This document shows, one piece after another, positions 1 to 6,042 of a DNA stretch of 6,233 nt. Position 1 is the first letter of the stretch. The number at the start of each line of letters is the position of its first letter. A program made the translations under genes and the position numbers. The notes beneath the pieces were generated by a model. That model worked only from the letters and a program-made list of their open reading frames with translations. It was not told the origin of the DNA and searched no databases. Source of the stretch: Clostridiales bacterium (GTDB lineage: Bacteria; Bacillota; Clostridia; Saccharofermentanales; Saccharofermentanaceae); contig DNAE01000055.1 in assembly GCA_003543635.1 (NCBI GenBank), positions 1 to 6,233 of the forward strand, written 5' to 3'.

Positions 1-785
1 GAGATGGATGAGAGCATGGGAAGATCCACGCTCCTTATATCCAGGGTCTCGGAGTTGATAAGGGAACCGGGAATGTTTCCGATGGTCCTTACATCGAGCT
101 TAAAGACAGCCGTTATCAGTGTTGCCGCGATTATGGCCACCAGGGATCCGGGGACATACTTGGAAAGCTTCTTGGGGAAGAACGCCATCAAGAGGATGAC
201 TATGACCGTTATAAGGACCGCCTTGAAGTCGGTATCCCCGATATTGGAAATAAATCCCATGACCTTTCCGACGGTACCCTCCCCCGAGGCATCCACCCCG
301 AAGGCGTTACCCAGCTGACCGATGGCTATTACCAGGGCAATACCCGAGGTGAAGCCCGTCACCACGGGCTTGGGGATGAACTGAACGAACCTTCCGAGCC
401 TCAGAAGGCCTGCGGCAAGGAGGATCAGTCCCGATATGAATGTTGCCATGAACATTCCCTGTAATCCGTATGTACCGGATACTATCGTACCGAGTATGAC
501 GGCCATTGCACCCGTGGGACCGGAGATCTGGAAGGAACCTCCTCCGAGAAGTCCGGACACGATGCCGGCGATTATCGCGGTGATAAGGCCTCCGGCGATA
601 CCGATCGCCGCGTGCTCGGCGTCGACGCTGGCCGCACCGAAGGCAAGAGCCAGGGGCAGAGCCACGGCGCCCACCGTTATTCCGGCGGTGACATCATTCA
701 AGAAAGCTTTGGAATCGTAACCTTTAAATTCGTTTCTTAAGATCTTCGCATAGTGGGCGAAGAACGGTCTTTTTTTCTTAGCCAT
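1..785 (-). CDS. SulP-family (SLC26-type) anion permease, N-terminal part
   Basis: Secondary membrane transporter of the SulP family, which moves sulfate, bicarbonate or other anions; the substrate cannot be told from sequence. 261 complete codons are visible and the gene runs off the left edge, so the later membrane helices and the usual C-terminal STAS domain are not in the window. Seen: a short basic N-terminus (MAKKKRPFF), the family's entry motif DVTAGITVG (residues 31-39), the hallmark QISGPTGAM (86-94), and GRFVQFIPKPVVTGFTSG (131-148), with glycine/alanine-rich hydrophobic helices between them, about six to seven in total. The ATG at 785 is chosen because AAAGGGA (798-792) lies 6 bases upstream. 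An in-frame ATG at 791 abuts that site directly and is a worse choice. It is divergent from the ABC-F gene. Family assignment is firm, substrate unknown. Confidence 0.93.
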   Translation of the reverse strand, partial: MAKKKRPFFAHYAKILRNEFKGYDSKAFLNDVTAGITVGAVALPLALAFGAASVDAEHAAIGIAGGLITAIIAGIVSGLLGGGSFQISGPTGAMAVILGTIVSGTYGLQGMFMATFISGLILLAAGLLRLGRFVQFIPKPVVTGFTSGIALVIAIGQLGNAFGVDASGEGTVGKVMGFISNIGDTDFKAVLITVIVILLMAFFPKKLSKYVPGSLVAIIAATLITAVFKLDVRTIGNIPGSLINSETLDIRSVDLPMLSSI

Positions 786-814
786 AAACATTCCCTTTCA
801 CAAAAACAGTGTTG

Positions 815-842
815 ATTCTACCACTAGTTTTTATATTTAAAA
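815..842 (-). promoter_or_regulatory. Probable promoter of the SulP gene (extended -10)
   Basis: Read on the minus strand, TGGTAGAAT ends at 815. This is a TG-n extended -10 with the hexamer TAGAAT at 820-815. The best -35 match is weak (TTTTAA, 842-837, 16-base spacer), as is common for extended -10 promoters. The start of transcription would be near 808, giving a short leader of about 23 bases that contains the ribosome binding site AAAGGGA. Confidence 0.45.
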
Positions 843-892
843 GGGCATGGAAGAAAAATCATCCGTTTGCACAGTGAAGGGCCTATGAAACC

Positions 893-921
893 TTGACCCT
901 TTGAGCATCTTAATGTATGAT
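893..921 (+). promoter_or_regulatory. Sigma-70-type promoter of the ABC-F gene
   Basis: TTGACC (893-898) and TATGAT (916-921) are separated by exactly 17 bases. Each hexamer differs from consensus at one position. Transcription would start near 928, leaving an untranslated leader of roughly 155 bases before the ABC-F start codon. Such a strong promoter with a long leader suits a gene controlled after initiation, by attenuation. Confidence 0.7.
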
Positions 922-954
922 GCGTATAAATCTTGAGAAACGGGAGGAACACCG

Positions 955-975
955 ATGAAGAAGACTGTCTGCTGA
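955..975 (+). CDS. Six-codon regulatory leader peptide MKKTVC
   Basis: A tiny ORF, ATG AAG AAG ACT GTC TGC TGA, preceded by a strong ribosome binding site GGGAGG (942-947) with 7 bases between it and the ATG. It begins about 27 bases after the predicted transcription start. Its codons form the 5' arm of a hairpin (959-972 with 989-1002), so a ribosome on the ORF would stop that hairpin forming. Short, well-translated leader ORFs in front of an intrinsic terminator are a known control device for antibiotic-resistance genes, including several ABC-F genes, where drug-stalled ribosomes permit read-through. The peptide itself is probably not a functional product. The ORF and its binding site are seen directly; the regulatory role is inferred from layout. 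Confidence 0.62.
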   Translation: MKKTVC

Positions 976-1033
976 AGTTTATACTCGTGCGGAAAGTCTT
1001 TTGGTGTGCTCTTTTATATATAGTGCTTTCTGC
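959..1033 (+). promoter_or_regulatory. Attenuator: anti-antiterminator and antiterminator arms
   Basis: Two competing pairings are visible by hand. Hairpin 1:2 pairs 959-966 with 995-1002 and 968-972 with 989-993. It has 13 pairs, two of them G-U, one G-A mismatch, and a 16-base loop. Pairing 2:3 uses 989-996 with 1026-1033 (8 pairs, one G-U). It is extendable by a G-U at 997/1025 and, with T988 bulged, by 987-1034 and 986-1035. Because arm 2 is shared, the two exclude each other. Pairing 2:3 occupies G1032-C1033, and up to position 1035, of the terminator's 5' arm. Ribosome occupancy of the leader ORF would break 1:2, favour 2:3 and prevent termination. No energies were computed. Confidence 0.55.
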
Positions 1034-1059
1034 CGCGGTACTCCGCGGCTTTTGATTTT
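1032..1059 (+). terminator. Intrinsic terminator (attenuator) upstream of ABC-F
   Basis: A perfect 7-bp GC-only stem GCCGCGG (1032-1038) / CCGCGGC (1043-1049) with a TACT loop is followed directly by TTTTGATTTT (1050-1059). It lies 24 bases before the ABC-F start codon and after the leader ORF, between promoter and gene. It cannot be the end of an upstream plus-strand gene because none exists in the window. Default termination here would keep ABC-F off until an antiterminating structure forms. Confidence 0.75.
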
Positions 1060-1070
1060 CCGCCGCTTTC

Positions 1071-1077
1071 AAGGAGG
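1071..1077 (+). promoter_or_regulatory. Ribosome binding site of the ABC-F gene
   Basis: AAGGAGG, a full match to the anti-Shine-Dalgarno, sits 6 bases before the ATG at 1084 and fixes that start. Its last two G residues plus the following A-run (1076-1081) can pair with TTTTCC (1056-1061). This is a weak 6-bp hairpin that might also dampen translation, but that is only a possibility. Confidence 0.85.
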
Positions 1078-1083
1078 AAAAAC

Positions 1084-2547
1084 ATGACACTGATAAGCAT
1101 TAAAGATCTCACATTCGGATACGACGGAACAGATAAGCTCCTCTTCGACCACCTGGACTTAGGGCTCGACACCTCCTGGCGTCTGGCGCTGACGGGCAGG
1201 AACGGCAGGGGCAAGACCACCCTTTTCAAGCTCCTGAGAGGGGAACTTCCCCACGGAGGAACGATAACGGGAGTCCCCGAGACCATATCCTTTCCCCTGG
1301 ATATCTCCGACATTGATACGGGCAACTGGCAGATAAGGAAGGAGCTCAACCTCATGGGGGCCGACCCCGATATCATGTACCGCCCCTTCGATACCCTCTC
1401 GGGAGGGGAACGCACAAAGCTGATGCTGGCCGTTCTCTTCTCCTCCGGGGATAAGTTCCCCCTGATAGACGAGCCCACCAACCACCTGGATATGCAGGGA
1501 AGGGACAAGGTCGCCCGTTACCTGGCCTCCAAGGAGGGATTTATCATGATATCCCACGACCGTGCCTTCCTGGACAGTTGTACGGACCACACCCTCGCCA
1601 TCACCAAGAGCGGAGTGGAACTGTCCGCCGCCTCCTTCTCCTCCTGGTGGGAGAACAACGAGAAGAGGATGCAGGGGGAGCTCTCCCGCAACGAACAGCT
1701 CAAAAAGGAGATGGTCTCCATCGAAGATGCCATGAAGAAGAACGCCCGCTGGGCCGCGAAGGCGGAAAGCTCCAAGAACCGGGCCCATGCCTCCTCCAAG
1801 GTGGCGGAGGACCATTTCAGGCGGGCCTACGAGGCGGAGAAATCAAGGAAGCTGCAGTCCCTTTCCAAGAACCTGAAACAGCGTAACGAGAAAAAGATGC
1901 AGGAAAAGGCCTCCCTGCTCAAGGATCTGGAGAGGACGGAGAAACTCAAGATCAGCGGGAGCGAACATCACAGCAGGACCCCGGTCATCCTTAAGGATGT
2001 GACCTTTCTGCGGGACGGCATCCCGGTGGTGTCCGGCTTCTCCCTGAAGCTGGACTCGGGAACAAAGGTCTCCCTTCAGGGGCCGAACGGCTGCGGCAAG
2101 AGTACGATACTTAAGTATATAAAGGATCTCGGTGAAGGGGATGAGGTAGAGGGTATCGGAGACATCTACTTTGCAACGGGACTTAAGGTATCCTACGTCT
2201 CCCAGGACACCTCCGGATTATCGGGCATCCTCTCGGAGATCCCCTCTTCCCGGGGAGTGGACAGAACGATGTTCAACACCATCCTCGTTAAGACGGGTTT
2301 TACCAGGGACATGCTGGAACGGGATGTCGCCACACTTTCCCTGGGTCAGAAGAAGTGCGTTCTGATAGCGTTGAGCCTCTGCGAACACGCTGATATCTAT
2401 ATCTGGGACGAACCCCTCAACTATGTGGACGTCTACATGAGGAAAGAGATAGAACGCCTCATATCGGACAGCTCCGTTACCATGCTCTTCGTGGAGCACG
2501 ACAGATCCTTCACGGAAAAGATCGCGGATCAGACCATCGAACTTTGA
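1084..2547 (+). CDS. ABC-F ATPase, Lsa/Vga-like antibiotic-resistance (ribosome protection) type
   Basis: A soluble 487-residue protein with two ABC domains and no membrane segment. ABC-F proteins of this type bind the ribosomal E site and displace peptidyl-transferase-centre drugs such as lincosamides, streptogramin A and pleuromutilins. Domain 1: Walker A GRNGRGKT (38-45), signature LSGGER (105-110), Walker B with catalytic Glu in IDEPTNHLD (128-136), switch SHDR (157-160). A long, charged, probably coiled-coil linker spans about 188-290; this is the part that reaches into the ribosome. Domain 2: Walker A GPNGCGKST (333-341), signature LSLGQ (418-422), IWDEPLNYVD (440-449), switch EHDR (471-474). 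LSxGQ and WDEPLNY/F are typical of the Lsa/Vga/VmlR resistance branch rather than housekeeping EttA or Uup. Length fits that branch (about 490-550). All catalytic residues are present. The leader attenuator supports drug-inducible expression. Codon use matches its neighbours, so recent transfer is not indicated. The drug spectrum cannot be predicted. Confidence 0.92.
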   Translation: MTLISIKDLTFGYDGTDKLLFDHLDLGLDTSWRLALTGRNGRGKTTLFKLLRGELPHGGTITGVPETISFPLDISDIDTGNWQIRKELNLMGADPDIMYRPFDTLSGGERTKLMLAVLFSSGDKFPLIDEPTNHLDMQGRDKVARYLASKEGFIMISHDRAFLDSCTDHTLAITKSGVELSAASFSSWWENNEKRMQGELSRNEQLKKEMVSIEDAMKKNARWAAKAESSKNRAHASSKVAEDHFRRAYEAEKSRKLQSLSKNLKQRNEKKMQEKASLLKDLERTEKLKISGSEHHSRTPVILKDVTFLRDGIPVVSGFSLKLDSGTKVSLQGPNGCGKSTILKYIKDLGEGDEVEGIGDIYFATGLKVSYVSQDTSGLSGILSEIPSSRGVDRTMFNTILVKTGFTRDMLERDVATLSLGQKKCVLIALSLCEHADIYIWDEPLNYVDVYMRKEIERLISDSSVTMLFVEHDRSFTEKIADQTIEL

Positions 2548-4241
2548 TCCTCGGAACATACCCGGTTGCGGCCGGTCTCCTTTGCCGTATAAAGGCGGCC
2601 GTCCGCGACGCTTATGTTCTCCTCGATGGTCCTGCGGGGATCGAAGGACGCCACGCCGAAGCTCATGGTACACCTTATGGTGTTGCCGTCAGCATCAATG
2701 TCCGATCCCATGAGCTTTACCCTCACCTGCTCGGCACGTTCCACGGCTCCCCCAAGATCGGTGTCCCTCAACACCATGACGAATTCCTCACCGCCCCATC
2801 TGTAGACGGAGTCGTTCTTGGTGCATGACGAGGCGATGATCCCGGAGGCAAACGCCAGAACGTCATCCCCCGCATTATGTCCGTAGGTATCGTTTACCCT
2901 CTTGAACTTATCTATATCGCAGATGAATATGGACATCTTCTTCCCCGAATCGGGATCCAGATAGTCCCTTAATCTTCCGCCGAAGTCGTAGTAGAAACCC
3001 ATCCTGTTGCGAAGGCCCGTGAGCTTGTCCCGGTGGGACTCCTCCAGGAAGGTCTCGGACTCAAGGGCGATGCCGCAGATAAGGGCGGCAAGGGAGAGCT
3101 TCCTCTCGTCCTCCCCATCAAAACCCTTATCCCCGGCTTTATTTATGAGCTGCAGCGCTCCCGTGAAGTTGCCGTTTATATCGGCCACGGGAAGCACGAG
3201 AACGGACCTTGTGACATATCCCGTCTTCCTGTCCACCTCGGGATTGAAATCGGGATCGGAATAGGGATCGTCCGTTATGACTACCTTCTTCGTCCTCAGG
3301 GCCTTGCCCACGAGACCGCTGTCGTCGGGAATGGAGATCCTGTCCACCCCGGTGGCGGACATGGTCCAAAGTTCCTTCCTTCTCCTGTCCCACTTCCAGA
3401 AACTCCCCCTGTCGGCTCCGACTATGGTCTTGCCAAGATCCGTAAGATAGGCGAAGAGCTTGGCGTGGTCCCTTTGCTCCGTCATGCACATATCCCTGTA
3501 GAGGCTGTCGGTTATGGAGAAGATCTTCTCCGCCTCGGGAATGTCCGTTGTATCCAGGGGTGCCTTAACGGCTCCGGTGCCCTCGGTCGCGGCCTCGATC
3601 GCAGCCTCGTCATCCATGTGCATCAGGTGCACCAAGACCCCCTTTTCGCCCAGGGAACGCAATTTACCGGCAATGGCCCTGGCACTTATATGGACCTTTG
3701 TATCGTAGGCCGAGACCTCCGTATAAAGGAAGGTTCCGGGCAAAAGGTATCCTTCGAAGGGGTCCAGGGTATTAGTATCCCCCGTATATACGATCCTCTT
3801 GCCGTCCGCATCCACGCAGTACCCGAAGCACTTACCCTGAAGCTCCGCGGTATGCGTCGTGGGAATGGCGGTTATCCCGAGATCCGTGTTAAGACTTTCC
3901 ACGGTGGTGAGCTCATACCAGGTGTCGTTACAACCTTCGATATTCCCGAGGAAATAGGCCAGGTCCTCCCTGACCTGCTCCGAGGGGGCCGCCACGATCA
4001 CCGGGGTCTTGGGAACGAAGAAGCAGTAATCGATCAGCATTCCGATACCGCCGGAGTGGTCGCCGTGGGTGTGGGTGACCAGCACGATTATCCTCCCGTA
4101 CTTTCCCAGATCCCTTTTCTTGAGTCTTGTAAAGGCGCTCATGGGGCAATCGAAAAGGTAGAGGTCTCCCCCGTGTTCCAGATATGCGCAGTTGTGTTCG
4201 TCGGTGAACGCCGACCCTCTTCCGATAAAGCGAAGCATCAT
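2529..4241 (-). CDS. MBL-fold / GAF / GGDEF fusion, probable diguanylate cyclase
   Basis: A soluble 570-residue three-domain protein predicted to make c-di-GMP from two GTP. Residues 1 to about 235 are a metallo-beta-lactamase-fold hydrolase resembling the RNase Z/phosphodiesterase side of the superfamily: HTHGDH (57-62), H130, D155 in TGDT, and H184/H205/H208, so a dinuclear metal site looks intact. Residues about 255-398 are a GAF domain with an NK-x5-F-x3-DE pattern (N367, K368, F374, D378, E379). Residues about 402-562 are GGDEF: DKLTGLRNR (405-413), metal-binding D442 in CDIDKFK, and active-site GGEEF (483-487). The inhibitory RxxD site is TKND (474-477), so the arginine is missing and product inhibition may be weak. 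ATG 4241 overlaps the upstream stop by 4 bases; the adjacent in-frame ATG at 4238 lies 7 bases from GGAGG (4250-4246) and is an equally good start. Function of the MBL domain is unknown: enzyme or sensor. Confidence 0.9.
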   Translation of the reverse strand: MMLRFIGRGSAFTDEHNCAYLEHGGDLYLFDCPMSAFTRLKKRDLGKYGRIIVLVTHTHGDHSGGIGMLIDYCFFVPKTPVIVAAPSEQVREDLAYFLGNIEGCNDTWYELTTVESLNTDLGITAIPTTHTAELQGKCFGYCVDADGKRIVYTGDTNTLDPFEGYLLPGTFLYTEVSAYDTKVHISARAIAGKLRSLGEKGVLVHLMHMDDEAAIEAATEGTGAVKAPLDTTDIPEAEKIFSITDSLYRDMCMTEQRDHAKLFAYLTDLGKTIVGADRGSFWKWDRRRKELWTMSATGVDRISIPDDSGLVGKALRTKKVVITDDPYSDPDFNPEVDRKTGYVTRSVLVLPVADINGNFTGALQLINKAGDKGFDGEDERKLSLAALICGIALESETFLEESHRDKLTGLRNRMGFYYDFGGRLRDYLDPDSGKKMSIFICDIDKFKRVNDTYGHNAGDDVLAFASGIIASSCTKNDSVYRWGGEEFVMVLRDTDLGGAVERAEQVRVKLMGSDIDADGNTIRCTMSFGVASFDPRRTIEENISVADGRLYTAKETGRNRVCSEDQSSMV

Positions 4242-6040
4242 TTATCCTCCGGTATCTTAAGTTTCAGTACTTCAAAGCCCTCGGCCTTGCCCTTGAGCCT
4301 GACCGAATCGTGAAGGGATACGAATTCCATCCTTCCTTTGAGTTCATCGGCCACGGCCCTGCTCACGTATATATTTCCCGCAGGGGCATTCGACTCCAGC
4401 CTGGCGGCGGTGTTTACCGTATCGCCGATGGCCGTGTAGTCCATATGCCTTTCGGAACCCATATTGCCGACGACGGCGGGACCGAAGTGGACCCCCACGC
4501 CGACATTCAATTCCTCGTCTATCTCCTCTTTAAGTTTCCGGGACAGTTCCCCCGCACCCTTGATGATATCCACGGCGGTCTGCACCGCCTTGAACACGGG
4601 ATCCTCCTGGGGAAGGGGCGCACCCCAGAATGCCATGGCGGCATCCCCGACGAATTTGTCCAGCGTACCGCCGTTTTTTTCCACGGCTTCACTCGTCATG
4701 GCAAGATACCTGTTGAGGATAAGGACCACCTTCTCCGGGGCCATCCTCTCAGACATGGAGGTGAACCCCCTTATATCAACGAAAAGGACCGCGATATCAC
4801 AGAGCTTTCCTCCGAGTTCCAGGGAATCGGTCCCCTCCTTCAGTATCTCGTTAACGATGCCGGGGGCCACGTATCTCTCGAAGGTCCGGGTCACCTTCTG
4901 CCTCTCGGAGAGGGTCCTCATGTATCTCAGTATTATAAGTACCATGAACTCCAACAACACCCCCGCCGGGATCCAGAGGACATGGGTAACGAACCCCAGT
5001 TCATAGAGGGTCACCGCAGCCAGAAGTCCCGCTCCCGCGAAGGCGGCGCAGAGGATGCCTGACAGGAGGATCTTCCTGTCCATGCAAAGATAGAAGATCA
5101 TGAAGCATATGATGAAGACATAAAGGAGCTGCAAAAGATCCGGGGCCTCGGTCTTGAAGGATCCGTCCAGGATGCTCCTTATGACGTTTGCCTGGATCTC
5201 CACCCCGTACATCTGGATGGATCTGTCCACCGGGGTGAAGTAGGAATCCTGAAGTCCCGCGGTATAGGGACCGATCAGGACTATCTTCCCGGCATAGTAT
5301 TCCGGGGGTATCTCACCGTTTACGATATCCGCCAGGGATACTCCGTCGTAAAAGCCCCCGGGACCCGAGGAATAGGGAACGTAGAACTGTCCCCTCTCGT
5401 TCACCGCGGGCATTTCCACGGGAATGCCTTTACTCTCGGAATACATTTGGGCCGCCGTGAACGCCATGGAATAGACCACCGTTTCCTCATCGGGCTTAAC
5501 GTAGAGCAGTGCATGTCTCATGACGCCGTCCATATCGTACATGGCGTTGATGTGACCCCGGGATGTCACATCCGCCAGGGCCCTGTAGGGCTCCTCGTAT
5601 CCTTGTACCGAATAATCGTCCAGGGTTATCCTGTCCCCTCCGAATACCGCGGAGGTACCGAAGTCGGCCGCGGAGGCCGTTATAACATTTCCCGCGTTTT
5701 CCGCGGCTTCCGCCAGGGTCTTGTCACCCTCGCTTCCGCTCTCCCCGGAATAGAGGGTATCTATGGCTATTACCGCCGGGGCATACTCGGGATCCTTTGA
5801 AAGTTCGTTTATCGCGGAGGCCATGATCGAACGGTCCCAGGTATTATAGGGACCGAACTCGGATATCGCCTTCTCGTCTATTCCGATTATCACGATATCC
5901 CCGGGGACCGCCCGGGGCGTCTGGAAGACCCGGTCATCCAGCCATTTGCCGGGGCGTTGCATGAGCCCCGAAGCCATCAGTGCCGTTATGGAAAGGGATA
6001 CGACAAGGGAACTTATCAGCTTCTTCCGCAGATCAGCCAT
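4238..6040 (-). CDS. CHASE2-transmembrane class III adenylate cyclase
   Basis: A 600-residue membrane receptor predicted to turn ATP into cAMP in response to an external signal. An N-terminal membrane helix (about 8-27) is followed by an extracytoplasmic CHASE2 domain (about 30-295). The latter has the typical DIVIIGIDEKAI (48-59) and closing GKIVLIG...YGVEIQANVI (251-287) segments. Three more membrane helices follow (about 302-320, 324-346, 351-372), then a coupling helix containing FERYVAPGIVNEIL (387-400) and the cyclase domain (about 410-597). Catalytic residues are complete: metal-binding D422 (VDIRGF) and D466 (VGD), adenine-selecting K462 (DKF) and T536 (DYTAIGD), and transition-state N543 and R547. 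The Lys/Thr pair favours ATP over GTP. It starts 2 bases after the upstream stop and has no clear ribosome binding site, so translation is probably coupled to the preceding gene. Its stop overlaps the start of the MBL-GAF-GGDEF gene. The ligand of CHASE2 is unknown. Confidence 0.94.
   Translation of the reverse strand: MADLRKKLISSLVVSLSITALMASGLMQRPGKWLDDRVFQTPRAVPGDIVIIGIDEKAISEFGPYNTWDRSIMASAINELSKDPEYAPAVIAIDTLYSGESGSEGDKTLAEAAENAGNVITASAADFGTSAVFGGDRITLDDYSVQGYEEPYRALADVTSRGHINAMYDMDGVMRHALLYVKPDEETVVYSMAFTAAQMYSESKGIPVEMPAVNERGQFYVPYSSGPGGFYDGVSLADIVNGEIPPEYYAGKIVLIGPYTAGLQDSYFTPVDRSIQMYGVEIQANVIRSILDGSFKTEAPDLLQLLYVFIICFMIFYLCMDRKILLSGILCAAFAGAGLLAAVTLYELGFVTHVLWIPAGVLLEFMVLIILRYMRTLSERQKVTRTFERYVAPGIVNEILKEGTDSLELGGKLCDIAVLFVDIRGFTSMSERMAPEKVVLILNRYLAMTSEAVEKNGGTLDKFVGDAAMAFWGAPLPQEDPVFKAVQTAVDIIKGAGELSRKLKEEIDEELNVGVGVHFGPAVVGNMGSERHMDYTAIGDTVNTAARLESNAPAGNIYVSRAVADELKGRMEFVSLHDSVRLKGKAEGFEVLKLKIPEDK
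4246..4250 (-). promoter_or_regulatory. Ribosome binding site inside the cyclase gene, for the MBL-GAF-GGDEF gene
   Basis: GGAGG on the minus strand lies within the last codons of the adenylate cyclase gene, 4 bases before ATG 4241 and 7 before ATG 4238. The spacing slightly favours the second ATG. The site makes both reinitiation and independent initiation possible at the ATGATG junction. Confidence 0.75.
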
Positions 6041-6042
6041 GA

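Noticed and set aside
4..720. Plus-strand open frames at 4-318 and 436-720
   Set aside because: The minus-strand translation gives an unmistakable SulP permease through this whole stretch; the plus frames are its mirror.
789..791. Alternative SulP start at ATG 791
   Set aside because: It directly abuts the AAAGGGA site with no spacer, whereas ATG 785 has a 6-base spacer.
847..888. A 13-codon ORF (MEEKSSVCTVKGL) in the divergent region
   Set aside because: It ends before the ABC-F promoter's -35 box, so it would not be on that transcript, and its AGGG sits one base from the ATG, too close to be used.
1014..1022. TATATATA stretch as a second -10 box close to the ABC-F gene
   Set aside because: No -35-like hexamer at a suitable distance, and transcription from here would still meet the terminator at 1032-1059. 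It is better read as an unpaired A/T-rich spacer between attenuator arms.
1014..1815. Minus-strand open frames opposite the start of the ABC-F gene
   Set aside because: The plus frame has all ABC-F motifs and a perfect ribosome binding site; the minus frames show none.
2474..2489. TGCTC-GAGCA hairpin as a terminator for the minus-strand operon
   Set aside because: Only 5 pairs and no following T-run on the minus strand; it is within ABC-F codons for the conserved second-domain switch region.
1084..2547. ABC-F gene as a recent mobile acquisition
   Set aside because: Its base composition and codon use (AGG, ATA, GGG, TCC) match the neighbours, and no transposase, terminal repeat or integration site is visible.
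2548..2620. CGGCC/GGCCG inverted repeat just after the ABC-F stop as a terminator
   Set aside because: Only about 5 pairs with a loop of over 20 bases and no T-run after it; it lies in the coding sequence of the opposing gene.
3033..4313. A 426-codon open frame on the plus strand opposite the MBL-GAF-GGDEF gene
   Set aside because: It lies antisense to a gene with clear domain motifs, its translation has no recognisable domain and is rich in Gly, His and Pro, and it arises from the strong codon bias of the real gene.
4310..5062. Long plus-strand open frames opposite the adenylate cyclase (also 4464-5006)
   Set aside because: Antisense shadows of the catalytic domain, with no family motifs and no ribosome binding site of note.
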